From Marinomonas aquiplantarum (GTDB taxonomy: Bacteria; Pseudomonadota; Gammaproteobacteria; Pseudomonadales; Marinomonadaceae), in assembly GCF_003314975.1 (NCBI RefSeq), contig NZ_QNRF01000006.1:153458-217457 (forward strand): 64,000 bases of DNA, written 5' to 3'. The notes under the pieces are model-generated. The model was not told the origin of the DNA and searched no databases. It saw only the letters and a list, made by a program, of their open reading frames with translations. A program made the position numbers and the translations under genes. Shown here one piece after another: positions 41,339 to 50,339 of this stretch. Position 1 is the first letter of the stretch; the number at the start of each line of letters is the position of its first letter.

Positions 41339-41614
41339 TTAGTGGGCGTGTTCGGCCACTCTTTCCCACGAGGTCATAAAGTCACGATAACAGCCTTCTA
41401 GTTGGTCTATGTGTTTGAGTAACACTTTACCTGCTTGGGTCAGTTCAATTCGACGCCCATGACGGATCAACAACGACTCCCCCAGTTCTTTTTCTAGCTT
41501 TTGAATGTGCTGACTGATCGCCGGTTGCGTCAAACCCAATTGCTTAGCAGTGAGCGTAAAGCTTCCTGTCTCCACCAAGGCTTTGTATGTCATTAAGTGT
41601 TGAGTATTAAGCAT
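41339..41614 (-). CDS. LysR-type DNA-binding domain without effector domain
   Basis: The 91-residue protein is only the winged-helix part of a LysR regulator. The sequence from LMTYKALVETGSFTLTA through QPAISQHIQKLE to TQAGKVLL is complete, and it ends in a short helical tail with RVAEHAH. The normal 200-residue co-inducer domain is missing, and no remnant of it follows before the NUDIX gene on the other strand. It may work as a stand-alone DNA-binding protein or be a degraded regulator. Confidence 0.78.
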   Translation of the reverse strand: MLNTQHLMTYKALVETGSFTLTAKQLGLTQPAISQHIQKLEKELGESLLIRHGRRIELTQAGKVLLKHIDQLEGCYRDFMTSWERVAEHAH

Positions 41615-41725
41615 AAAGATTCCTTATAATAAGCTCCATTATGCCCAAGGCTTTTTTAACGAACATTGACCTATATCGTGTTTTCATGAAAGATTGAGGT
41701 TTCTTTACCTTGATAGATAAAAAAC

Positions 41726-43072
41726 ATGACAGTGGCAAACGATGAGATGTTACCTTGGCAAGAAAGACAATCTGGCCATAAAGAATCCCGCGACAACGAC
41801 TATCGAACCCCATACCAAAGAGACAGAGCGCGCATCATTCACAGTGCGGCGTTTCGTCGTTTGCAATCAAAAACCCAAATTCTGGCGATACGTCAAAATG
41901 ACTACAGCCGCACTCGCCTTACTCATTCGTTAGAAGTGGCGCAAATTGGTAATGGTATTGTTCATCACCTCAAATTTAGCTCCGCTGCCGATGCCGACTT
42001 TCAGCCTTGGTTAGCGGACGACGCGCTGATCGAAACCGTTTGCCTAAGTCACGACATTGGCCACCCACCCTTTGGTCATGGAGGCGAAATTGCCCTCAAT
42101 TATATGATGCTGGAGCATGGTGGTTTTGAAGGCAATGCGCAGTCATTACGCATCCTTGGTAAACGCGGCTCCTACTCAGAAAATTACGGCATGGACGTGA
42201 CCCGTCGTGCTTTACTCGGCATATTGAAATACCCAGTACGACACAACCAAGTGGTTGGTCAATACCCAGACAAACCAAACAATTTCCGCCAATTCAAAGC
42301 AGCAAATTGGGCGCCACCAAAATGCGTTTATGAAGATGAAAAAGCGCTGTTAGATTGGATTATCGCCCCCTTCAGCGAAGCCGACAAAACCGCCTTGCAG
42401 GATGTTCATCGCAGTTCACCAGAAGCGCATGGGAAAGCCTCACACGCTAGCTTTGACACCAGCATAATGGACTTAGCCGACGACATCGCTTACGGCGTAC
42501 ACGACCTAGAAGACGCCATTGTGCTCGGTATGGTCACCAAGGAAATGTGGCAAGAGCACTTGGAGCCAAAACTGTCAGCGCTCGCCTCACCTTTCTTGAA
42601 AGACCACCTCAACACCTTGCGAACTCAGCTGTTTAGCCGTCAAAGCCATTTACGCAAAGAAGCCATTGGCAATTTGGTCAGCTGGTTTATTACCTCTTGT
42701 CAGGTAGTGGAAAACCCAAATTTCGAACACCCGTTATTACGCTATCAAGTAGGCTTACCTGAAGGTCAGCGACAAGCCTTGGCCCTACTCAAGCAGTTTG
42801 AAATGCAGCACATTATTCAGCGCCCAGAAGTACAAATGCTGGTTTACAAAGGCCAACAGATGCTATTGGAAATGTTTGAAGCTTATAGTGCCGATCCGGC
42901 CAGATTATTGCCCAGAGAAATCGCTCGCGAATGGCAAAAAAGTTGTGATCAAGGGGAAAGTGGTCTGCGCATCATTTGCGACTACATGGCATCCATGACC
43001 GACGACTACGCCAGCCGCATGTACAATAAACTGTTCGTGCCAAGTTTAGGGTCAGTATTCGAACCCATGTAA
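41726..43072 (+). CDS. dgt: dGTP triphosphohydrolase (anti-phage dGTPase type)
   Basis: The 448-residue HD-domain enzyme hydrolyses dGTP to deoxyguanosine and triphosphate. The HD motif is complete: RLTHSLEVAQIG, then SHDIGHPPFGHGGE, and later MDLADDIAYGVHDLEDA. It matches the shorter, Dgt-like form that is often named anti-phage deoxyguanosine triphosphatase; a defence role is known for relatives but is not shown by this sequence. It is divergent from the LysR-like HTH gene, so that protein could regulate it. Confidence 0.9.
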   Translation: MTVANDEMLPWQERQSGHKESRDNDYRTPYQRDRARIIHSAAFRRLQSKTQILAIRQNDYSRTRLTHSLEVAQIGNGIVHHLKFSSAADADFQPWLADDALIETVCLSHDIGHPPFGHGGEIALNYMMLEHGGFEGNAQSLRILGKRGSYSENYGMDVTRRALLGILKYPVRHNQVVGQYPDKPNNFRQFKAANWAPPKCVYEDEKALLDWIIAPFSEADKTALQDVHRSSPEAHGKASHASFDTSIMDLADDIAYGVHDLEDAIVLGMVTKEMWQEHLEPKLSALASPFLKDHLNTLRTQLFSRQSHLRKEAIGNLVSWFITSCQVVENPNFEHPLLRYQVGLPEGQRQALALLKQFEMQHIIQRPEVQMLVYKGQQMLLEMFEAYSADPARLLPREIAREWQKSCDQGESGLRIICDYMASMTDDYASRMYNKLFVPSLGSVFEPM

Positions 43073-43079
43073 AAGCTTG

Positions 43080-43451
43080 CTAGGATTCTGCCGCCAGCCA
43101 TGCCTCGGCGACTGCTTTTTCAGCCAATGGGAAAGCCTTAATGTCGAGGCCAGGAATCAACAGCCCTTCAATCTCGCTGACTTTCTGTAGCCACTTTTCA
43201 TCCGTCAGTACCGCGGCCTTACGAAACTTACCAACCAAACTAAACAGAGTTGGCAACTTCGATATTTTAATACCAATGGCACTAAACGATGGCATATGAA
43301 AGGCGACAATTTCATACAACATAGTGCCCTGCTCAATGCCTTGCGCCAGTAAAATAAACTCATTTAGCGCGACTTCCATTTGCTCTGAATCCATCTGACC
43401 ATCAAGCTCAATGTGCAAGTGGTTGTCACCTTGTTTTTCAATGCGGAACAT
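43080..43451 (-). CDS. STAS/SpoIIAA-like protein
   Basis: The 123-residue protein has the fold pattern of the SpoIIAA-like (STAS/SEC14-type) family: short strands at the N-terminus (LHIELDGQMDSEQM), a middle amphipathic helix and a C-terminal segment with EAWLAAE. I start at ATG 43451 because GAGAGGATT precedes it; the frame extends 19 codons further. Such proteins may bind lipids or partner proteins; the function is unknown. Confidence 0.72.
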   Translation of the reverse strand: MFRIEKQGDNHLHIELDGQMDSEQMEVALNEFILLAQGIEQGTMLYEIVAFHMPSFSAIGIKISKLPTLFSLVGKFRKAAVLTDEKWLQKVSEIEGLLIPGLDIKAFPLAEKAVAEAWLAAES

Positions 43452-43727
43452 AATCCTCTCCTTTGCTTTCAGCGAACAAAATGAAATGAACTTCCCATCT
43501 ATCAACAAAGATAACGTTAGCCCTTTTCCGTGCTACTGTCATTTTTTACTTGATCACAACACACGACCATCTTGATTGCCATTTTGCCCTAACGAGAGCG
43601 GATATCAGTTCACAGGCTCCCGCGACATTGTCATTATGTCGCCAGATTTGTGTATGATAGACGTGCGTTTGAAGCAGAAGATAAGCGATAATAAGCCCCA
43701 TTTTAGTCGTCAGCAGTAGAAACCAGA

Positions 43728-44375
43728 ATGAACGAAATCTCTATTTTACTTACATTAGCCCTAGTACATTTTGTCGCCTTAATCAGCCCTGGCCCAGACT
43801 TCGCTCTGGTGGTACAAAACGCTTCGCGCTATGGTCGTCAAACCGGCTTTTACATTGCTCTTGGCCTATCACTGGGCATTTTGACTCACGCCGTATTGAG
43901 TATCACAGGCATCAGTTTATTGGTTCACCAGCAGCCCACCCTATTTCGCTTTTTGCAATGTTTAGGTGGCGCTTATCTTTTGTATCTGGGTGGCGGCGCG
44001 TTAATCAGCAGTTACCAAAACTGGCAGCGAGCAAGCAACTTGGTTCAGACGCAGAACAAAGCCTTGTTAAATCAAAAGCATCAGGCTTTTTCTAAGGGGT
44101 TATTGACCAACCTATTCAACCCAAAAGCATTAGTGTTTTTCATCAGCTTGATGTCCAGCTTAATCCCTGCCAGCATGTCTTGGACAGGTAAAGGCACGGC
44201 GTTGCTGATTATTGGGGGATTGTCACTCGGCTGGTTCAGTGCCTTGGCTTGGCTGCTCACCAAGCCAACCAGTCAGGTCCTATTAGGACGGCTCAGTCGA
44301 TACATAGATTTACTGTGCGGTGTGCTCTTTTGCCTCTTAGGAACAGGCATTCTGTATGGCGTGTTGTTGGATTAG
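43728..44375 (+). CDS. LysE-family exporter (third copy)
   Basis: The 215-residue membrane protein has about six helices, the signature ISPGPDFALVVQNA near the N-terminus and LFNPKALVFFISL in the middle. It is of the RhtB/threonine-exporter type. It stands alone between the STAS-like gene and an acetyltransferase gene. Confidence 0.87.
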   Translation: MNEISILLTLALVHFVALISPGPDFALVVQNASRYGRQTGFYIALGLSLGILTHAVLSITGISLLVHQQPTLFRFLQCLGGAYLLYLGGGALISSYQNWQRASNLVQTQNKALLNQKHQAFSKGLLTNLFNPKALVFFISLMSSLIPASMSWTGKGTALLIIGGLSLGWFSALAWLLTKPTSQVLLGRLSRYIDLLCGVLFCLLGTGILYGVLLD

Positions 44376-44425
44376 CAGGCGTTTTGAACTTTTATGATGA
44401 GTGCTTTGGTCACTAGAGACATACT

Positions 44426-44884
44426 TCAAGAGAATTGAATCGCCATGATGTATTTATTCTGCGCCTCTCCCTCTCCTACGACTTGAAAACCATGCTTTTG
44501 GTAGAGTGCAACATTATGCTCTAAACACCTTAAATATAAGGATGGCAATTGCATGGTTTTTGCCACATAGAGTGCAAACTCAATCAAGCCTTTTGCCACA
44601 CCTTTTCCTCTATGATCGGGCGGTACATAAATACCATCCAACCAATAATGACAACCAACATATTCAGGCAATGCTCGCTGTTTTATCTCACCAGCTCCAA
44701 CAAGCTTATTTTCCAGATGCGATACAAAGGCCAAAGGCAAGGACGCTTTGTTTAGGCTTAATGACAATTTTTGAATAACACTTTCCAATGTGGCATCTTC
44801 GTCCACATGAGCCCATTCATCGAAGTACCACTTTGCAACAACAGGTACTTCATTGGGAAAATCAACCAAAAACGAAACCGTCAT
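44426..44884 (-). CDS. GNAT family N-acetyltransferase
   Basis: The 152-residue protein has the acetyl-CoA-binding motif A of GNAT enzymes (IYVPPDHRGKGVAKGLIEFA), followed by LYLRCLEHNVALYQKHGFQ, which is motif B. The acceptor is unknown. It converges with the LysE-type gene. Confidence 0.87.
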   Translation of the reverse strand: MTVSFLVDFPNEVPVVAKWYFDEWAHVDEDATLESVIQKLSLSLNKASLPLAFVSHLENKLVGAGEIKQRALPEYVGCHYWLDGIYVPPDHRGKGVAKGLIEFALYVAKTMQLPSLYLRCLEHNVALYQKHGFQVVGEGEAQNKYIMAIQFS

Positions 44885-45312
44885 AAACCCTCGTAACAGA
44901 CTAACATGGCGTAAAACTCAAGCTGCGTAATCATGTCAACCTTAACCAGTGTTGGAATGGCAAGTTCCAGCTCTTTTTCATGAGAACAAACCTTCTTTTA
45001 AAACGCGAAAAATCGCTTTTTCATTAAAAAGCGATCACCTATAGGACTCAAAAAAACAATAGATAACGGCTTACTTGTCAGTCTAATTTGCTCTTATTAA
45101 GCATTTGAAGGTATCGCATCTCGCCATGATCCACCATGAATGCCACTAAGAACATAAAAAAGTGCCTTTCTGAAAACATGAATAACCCTCTATGTAAAAG
45201 AAGACTGTCATGCATTCAACAAAGCCAATGGTTATATGAAAACCAAAAGGCTGAAATAAGCCAAAAGAAGGTTTCTTTATAGGTTCTTATTTGGCCTGTT
45301 CACCATAAAACG
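44885..45312 (-). other. gene-free region between the acetyltransferase and chemoreceptor genes
   Basis: About 430 bases hold no credible gene. A perfect 10-bp stem (ATCGCTTTTT / AAAAAGCGAT, 45012-45035) with a four-base loop is followed by TTTTCGCG on the minus strand, so it may terminate transcription coming from the chemoreceptor gene. The rest is AT-rich without repeats that I can see. Confidence 0.5.
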
Positions 45313-47121
45313 TCAGGCTTCAATTAGGGCATATTTTTGTTGATGCTCTAAGTAAAGAGCTTGCAACTCATCAATGCCCCTTAGGTTGCCCATTTCATCA
45401 CGATAACTCAGAGTGTGATCAATCACCCCTCCTTGCCATTCGTTTTCAATTTTCAAGCGCTGAGGCGTTTGTTTGAATTCCTCTATAAAGTCATTGATGG
45501 CTTTTAATAAGTGATAAGAAGAAGGTTCGGCTGAGACCACCGCAGAATAGTAAAACGGCTCAGGCAAGATGCTGTCAATCACCTCTATCTTGTTATGCCA
45601 AGGACTGGCTGGGTTGACCGACGCCCAATGAAATATAGGATGATCGGATGCGAAAGCATCAATCGAACCATCGGCTAAAGCATCATGAATCCTTGATATG
45701 TCCCCATAAGCAATGAGATTCGACAATCTTATCTTGCCACCAGGTTTGTGCTCATTTTCTGCCCAGCGAAAACCCTGTTCTTCCAAAGTGGTTAAGGCTG
45801 CCGGATCATTGATCACCCCCAGTACCTTGCCTTCTAAATCAGACAGATGTTTGATTGAGGTGTCATTGGCTTGTCGACATAAAACAAACTTGAGATAGGT
45901 GTAAGTGTCTGAAAAGGCAATGCCTTGATAAAAATCACTGGGTGGTATCGCGCACCACACCACATCCACATTTGGTTGGCCTTTTTCTTTTCCTGCGAAT
46001 AACAATTCGGTTAGTAGATCCCAAGGATGTTCTATGAATTCACATTTGACCCCCAACCAATCCGCAAAGGCTCTGGCATACTCGGCATCCATACCTTGAA
46101 TAGCACCATTAGGAGAACGACGAAATGTCACCCCTACCAACGCAGGATCAACGGCAACGTAAATGACGCCACGCTTTTTAATTTCCGCTAATTTATCAAA
46201 GGAAGGCGTATTGTAAACATGATTGGCTTTTAAAAATTGGTTAATGCCATCTTCTATCAAGTCACCCTCAAGGGTAAGGTATGAGTCTAGAGATTGGGTT
46301 ATATCAGAAGCCCACCCCACCTTATTAATGGTTCGGTTTGACGATTCTTTACTGGCTTCGAGTAATTCAAATACCACTGAATTGTGCCCACTGATGGTTT
46401 CTAGACGATCAGACATTTGAGTAAAACGCGTTTGAATGTCAGATAGGGAAGACGCAATTTCCACATCCAGAGTTTTGAGTTCCTGATCAACTGTGTTCAT
46501 CGTTTGTTGGAGTGACTGAGTCATACTGGATAAGTCGATCAGTTTGACGGCTTCATTGGTTTGTGCCATGGTTTTTTTGGCAAGTTCACCAACCTCTTTC
46601 GCAACGACCGCAAACCCTCGTCCATGATCGCCTGCACGTGCGGCTTCAATGGTCGCATTGAGAGCAAGCAGTTGAATGCCTTTCCCTATGTCTTCGATAT
46701 TGTTCAAAACTTTTGTCGCGCCTTCGGCTTTGGCGTCCAATTCATTACTAATGCGAGCCAGTTCATTGCTGATGGCAAGGGTTCTTTGCTCAACCGACTG
46801 TCGAGTATTCTCTTTAATTTGGCTAGCACTCTTGGTGCTGGCTTCAATTTCTTGACGTGTTTGACTCAACCCAGTGCGTAAATTATGAGAACGAACGTCT
46901 ATTTCCCGCATTAAACTGTCTTGGGCTTCCCCTGCTGTGCTGGCAAACCTGAGTAAATTTTGCAGAAAATTTAGTGCGCTAGAAACGCCGTGAGAAAAAT
47001 TCTCAAGAGGATTATTCTGTTGAGTCGTTGCAGAATATTGATCTTCTGAGATGTCATTTAGGCGACTATCGTCAATAGCGAAATGAGGTGTTTTCTGTTT
47101 TTTAAATAATCTATTTAACAT
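45313..47121 (-). CDS. soluble chemoreceptor fused to an SBP_bac_3 solute-binding domain
   Basis: The 602-residue protein has neither signal peptide nor transmembrane helix. Residues about 40-285 form the coiled-coil methyl-accepting chemotaxis signalling domain, with the hairpin tip [20 protein letters not shown] at 151-170. Residues about 310-560 are a family-3 solute-binding domain ([11 protein letters not shown], then [15 protein letters not shown]), normally found in periplasmic amino-acid binding proteins. The order is reversed from usual receptors and the binding domain would face the cytoplasm. I start at ATG 47121 with GAGGT upstream. It would sense an internal small molecule; this is inference. 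Confidence 0.85.
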   Translation of the reverse strand: MLNRLFKKQKTPHFAIDDSRLNDISEDQYSATTQQNNPLENFSHGVSSALNFLQNLLRFASTAGEAQDSLMREIDVRSHNLRTGLSQTRQEIEASTKSASQIKENTRQSVEQRTLAISNELARISNELDAKAEGATKVLNNIEDIGKGIQLLALNATIEAARAGDHGRGFAVVAKEVGELAKKTMAQTNEAVKLIDLSSMTQSLQQTMNTVDQELKTLDVEIASSLSDIQTRFTQMSDRLETISGHNSVVFELLEASKESSNRTINKVGWASDITQSLDSYLTLEGDLIEDGINQFLKANHVYNTPSFDKLAEIKKRGVIYVAVDPALVGVTFRRSPNGAIQGMDAEYARAFADWLGVKCEFIEHPWDLLTELLFAGKEKGQPNVDVVWCAIPPSDFYQGIAFSDTYTYLKFVLCRQANDTSIKHLSDLEGKVLGVINDPAALTTLEEQGFRWAENEHKPGGKIRLSNLIAYGDISRIHDALADGSIDAFASDHPIFHWASVNPASPWHNKIEVIDSILPEPFYYSAVVSAEPSSYHLLKAINDFIEEFKQTPQRLKIENEWQGGVIDHTLSYRDEMGNLRGIDELQALYLEHQQKYALIEA

Positions 47122-47327
47122 GTTATGACCTCTACAGCGGATGATGAACATACGATTGAGTAACTCAAGTAACTCATTAACCTAACGCAATATTCATGCC
47201 CATTCTGATGGAGAGAGGTTAGAAAAGTAGCCATCAAACATCACATGGTTTGCTGGCGTTATTCATAGGATAGAAGCTTATTAAACATGCATGCTAGATC
47301 ACCAAAAAAGTGGCGTTGTGATTCTTC

Positions 47328-48473
47328 TTAGTGCGTTTTTGGCTCCAACATGGGGTGGCCGTCGATCCAAGTCTGGGTGACATAATAGTCTTGGTTAAGC
47401 GCAACCAAGCTGGCTTGGTAGCCGACTTTAATACGACCAAGTTGATGGTCGAGACCTAAAAACTGCGCGGGTCGTAAGGAGGCCATTTGGAAAGCTTCTT
47501 GAGGGGTTCGTTTAATCAATTGTATGGTATTTCTAACGGCACTGGCCATGTCCAGATCTGACCCAGCTAAGGTGCCGTCGGCGGTGGTCACCTTACCATT
47601 TTTACGATGTATTTTTTGACCTAAAAATGGCAGTTCGGACTTGCTGGAACCAACGCTTTGTATGGCATCTGTGACCAGCATTATGTGTTCACAGCCTTTG
47701 GCTTGCATAGCGATATTCATGGTCGCAGGGTGCACATGATGTCCGTCGGCAATCAGTCCGCACCAAGTCTTATATTGGTTTTGCAAGGCAGCACCTACCA
47801 CCCCAGGCTCTCTGCTTGTCAGGGGCGTCATGGCATTAAAGAGATGCGTAAAGCCACGTGCACCACAATGGACTGCCCTGATCGCTTCATCGTAGGTAGC
47901 GGCGGAGTGCCCAATGCAAACAATGGCGTGTTGTTTAACCAGTTTTTCAATAAAGCCATCGGGGACTTGCTCTGGCGCTAAGGTGACCATGAGTTTGCCA
48001 TGGTTCGCGACATCGAGTATTTTGAACAGCTTTTCTTCGTTTGGCATACGAAGCTTGTCTTCGTTATGCACGCCTTTTCGAATCGGGTTCAGATAAGGCC
48101 CTTCATAATGTAAACCAATTATACCCGCCAAACCCTGTTGTAATGCCTCGCACACAGCGTCATGAGCTTGTGACATGACGTCATAGTCATCGGAAATTAA
48201 CGTTGGCATCATGGCGACCGTGCCAAATTGAGCATGGTTTTTGACGATCACCTTTAAAGCATCCAGAGTGGGCGTATGGTTAAACAGAACGTCCCCGCCG
48301 CCGTTCACATGGACATCAATAAACCCTGGGGCCAGTATGTCAATGAGTTGCGTTGCTAACTGGGGATAATCAATGGGGGTAATATCCTGAATTTTACCGT
48401 TTTCTATCGTAACTTGCTGGTGGTTAAGCCATTGTTCACCATCAAATAGACGCTTCACCTTCAGTACTGTCAT
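47328..48473 (-). CDS. nagA: N-acetylglucosamine-6-phosphate deacetylase
   Basis: NagA removes the acetyl group from GlcNAc-6-P, giving glucosamine-6-P. The 381-residue amidohydrolase has the metal and substrate landmarks HVNGGG, HYEGPYLNP, IGHSAATYDEA, THLFNAM and the catalytic aspartate in LVTDAIQS. It overlaps the upstream kinase gene by four bases, and is the last gene of the nagB-nagK-nagA operon. Confidence 0.95.
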   Translation of the reverse strand: MTVLKVKRLFDGEQWLNHQQVTIENGKIQDITPIDYPQLATQLIDILAPGFIDVHVNGGGDVLFNHTPTLDALKVIVKNHAQFGTVAMMPTLISDDYDVMSQAHDAVCEALQQGLAGIIGLHYEGPYLNPIRKGVHNEDKLRMPNEEKLFKILDVANHGKLMVTLAPEQVPDGFIEKLVKQHAIVCIGHSAATYDEAIRAVHCGARGFTHLFNAMTPLTSREPGVVGAALQNQYKTWCGLIADGHHVHPATMNIAMQAKGCEHIMLVTDAIQSVGSSKSELPFLGQKIHRKNGKVTTADGTLAGSDLDMASAVRNTIQLIKRTPQEAFQMASLRPAQFLGLDHQLGRIKVGYQASLVALNQDYYVTQTWIDGHPMLEPKTH

Positions 48474-49351
48474 AAAGACGTTCTCCCAATCTGTTCTTTT
48501 GCCATTTTAATGGCACCATCCATAGCGTCGCCTTGTGGTGGACGTAAATAGGCTTGTATGTCATCGGGCAAATAAGGCGCTATTGCCTCAGAGACGCCCC
48601 CCACTAAGGCAATGTTCTGTGCGCCTTTGTGGATTAAGCAGGTTAGGTATTGGCTTATCCATTGCGCTTGTTCTGAGATAATTCGTAAAGCGATTGGGTC
48701 ACCAGATTCGGCAAAATCAAAGACTTTAATGGCGAATGTACCGAACTCTTTAGGCAAGGGAGAGTGGTTTTGAAATTGCACATATTGTTCAGGGCGGTGA
48801 CCAAAGTCGCGATTAATGGATTGGGTGAGAGCCGACTCAGGCAAGACACCACTCAAGGCCGCAAGAGAGTACTCTAATGCACTCAAGCCAATTCGTGCGC
48901 CACTGCCCTGATCCGAAAGAGGAAACCCCCATCCCCCAACAATATCGAATTTCTTGTCAATATAAACAACACCACAGCTGCCCGTGCCGACGATCATCAA
49001 ACCGCCGTTTTCGCCATCAAACGCCCCTAAACAGGCCGCATGCGCATCGGTCAGTAGGAAACAACGGCCAAACGGAGAATGTTGAGATAAGATGAGCTCT
49101 TGCTCTAATGCTTGATTGACTCCAGCCAACCCCAGACCAATCGAAATGTTTGGATAATCTTCTATGTCAATGTGCCCTTGCTTGCACGCTTCAAAGCAGG
49201 CTTCAAGAATATTTTGCCAAGCGCTTTCTATCCCGGTTCTTGGATTGCCAGAGCCTCCCACCGCCTCTCCTAAGACCTGTCCATTGTGGTCGACCAGACG
49301 GGCTCGACAGAACGTCCCGCCCCCATCCACGCCCAGATAAAACTGTTTCAT
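48470..49351 (-). CDS. N-acetylglucosamine kinase-type sugar kinase (BadF/BadG/BcrA ATPase family)
   Basis: The 293-residue protein begins FYLGVDGGGTFCRARL, the phosphate-1 motif of the ASKHA fold, and has VGTGSCGVV and GGWGFPLSDQGSGA, as in eukaryote-like GlcNAc kinases. Lying between nagB and nagA, it most likely phosphorylates imported GlcNAc, which an ABC transporter brings in unphosphorylated; that substrate is inferred from context. The start ATG 49351 has AAGGAG six bases upstream, unlike the in-frame ATG two codons earlier. Confidence 0.86.
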   Translation of the reverse strand: MKQFYLGVDGGGTFCRARLVDHNGQVLGEAVGGSGNPRTGIESAWQNILEACFEACKQGHIDIEDYPNISIGLGLAGVNQALEQELILSQHSPFGRCFLLTDAHAACLGAFDGENGGLMIVGTGSCGVVYIDKKFDIVGGWGFPLSDQGSGARIGLSALEYSLAALSGVLPESALTQSINRDFGHRPEQYVQFQNHSPLPKEFGTFAIKVFDFAESGDPIALRIISEQAQWISQYLTCLIHKGAQNIALVGGVSEAIAPYLPDDIQAYLRPPQGDAMDGAIKMAKEQIGRTSL

Positions 49352-49361
49352 TTGCATCTCC

Positions 49362-50147
49362 TTATGTCAGCTCCTGACGTTGTTTCTCACACCAGACATA
49401 ATAATCTTTTAATGACAATTGAGCGGCGGCATCTTGATCGAGTACCAAGCAAGCCTTGGCGTGTTGCTGTAATGCACTGGCTGGACACATGGCGGTGAGT
49501 GGGCCTTCTACCATGGCTTTTACAGCAGCGGCTTTTTTATGACCTGTCGCCAGCAATAAGACGTGTTTGCTTTCTAGAATGGTTTCAATGCCCATGGTTA
49601 AAGCGAGGTGGGGTTGATATTCACCATCGGCAAAGAAGCGCTTATTGGCTTCGATGGTGGATTCCGACAAAGATTTAATTCGGGTGCGAGAACGCAGACT
49701 GGAAGTGGGCTCATTAAAACCGATGTGGCCATTTTCGCCAATCCCAAGCAGTTGTAAATCAATCCCGCCAGCCTCTTGAATGGCGTTTTCGTAATCTTGA
49801 GCGTTTTCCACTAATCGCGTTTCATCAAGTGACGCCGCCATAGGAAGGTGGGTGTTGGCTAAGTCGATATCAATATGATTGAAAAGGTAATGCTTCATAA
49901 AATGACGATAGCTTTGCGGATGAGTGTCATCAATACCAATGTATTCATCCAAATTGAAGGTGGTGGTGTTTTTAAAGGAAGCCTGACCTGCTTGAACGGC
50001 ATTAATGACCTGCTGATAGGTGCTAATGGGGGTAGAACCTGTGGCCAACCCTAAAACAGGTCGGCTTTTTTTGCGCACCGTCTCTAATAGAAGGTCAGCG
50101 GCATACTGAGCCACCTGATTGGCAGTATCAAGAATGATAACTCGCAT
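49362..50147 (-). CDS. nagB: glucosamine-6-phosphate deaminase
   Basis: NagB converts glucosamine-6-P into fructose-6-P and ammonia. The 261-residue protein has GLATGSTP for phosphate binding, NLDEYIGI with the catalytic Asp, and GIGENGHIGFNEP. At this length it is similar to E. coli NagB. It is the first gene of the operon and divergent from the ABC importer, from which it is separated by about 190 bases. Confidence 0.96.
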   Translation of the reverse strand: MRVIILDTANQVAQYAADLLLETVRKKSRPVLGLATGSTPISTYQQVINAVQAGQASFKNTTTFNLDEYIGIDDTHPQSYRHFMKHYLFNHIDIDLANTHLPMAASLDETRLVENAQDYENAIQEAGGIDLQLLGIGENGHIGFNEPTSSLRSRTRIKSLSESTIEANKRFFADGEYQPHLALTMGIETILESKHVLLLATGHKKAAAVKAMVEGPLTAMCPASALQQHAKACLVLDQDAAAQLSLKDYYVWCEKQRQELT

Positions 50148-50168
50148 AAGTCAATTCCGAAAAATAAA

Positions 50169-50185
50169 ACCAATTTAATACCAAA
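50169..50185. promoter_or_regulatory. candidate operator in the nag divergent region
   Basis: ACCAATTTAATACCAA contains TTGGT half-sites in inverted or direct form. Related TTTGGT and ATACCAA elements occur again near 50181-50194, 50226-50232 and 50284-50290. GntR/HutC regulators of amino-sugar genes usually bind ATTGGT-type inverted repeats, so the GntR protein encoded at 54748 is the probable binder. Confidence 0.4.
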
Positions 50186-50231
50186 AAAACCAAAAGTGCA
50201 AAACGAAATGCATCATATGATTATTTTGGTT

Positions 50232-50261
50232 TGACATTTGCCCATTATTGGCGATATCTTG
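50232..50261 (+). promoter_or_regulatory. candidate sigma-70 promoter of the ABC importer operon
   Basis: TTGACA (50232-50237) and TATCTT (50256-50261) are separated by 18 bases. A TTTTGGT element overlaps the upstream edge, which would allow repression. The start codon of the binding-protein gene is about 80 bases downstream. Confidence 0.5.
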
Positions 50262-50339
50262 AAAAAATAACAATACCTAAGAAATACCAATGACGAAAAT
50301 GACACTAAGAGAACAACAAAACACAATCGGAGAGTTATC

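Noticed and set aside
46561..46881. Plus-strand frame of 106 codons
   Set aside because: It lies opposite the MCP signalling domain and its sequence is a mirror of that gene.
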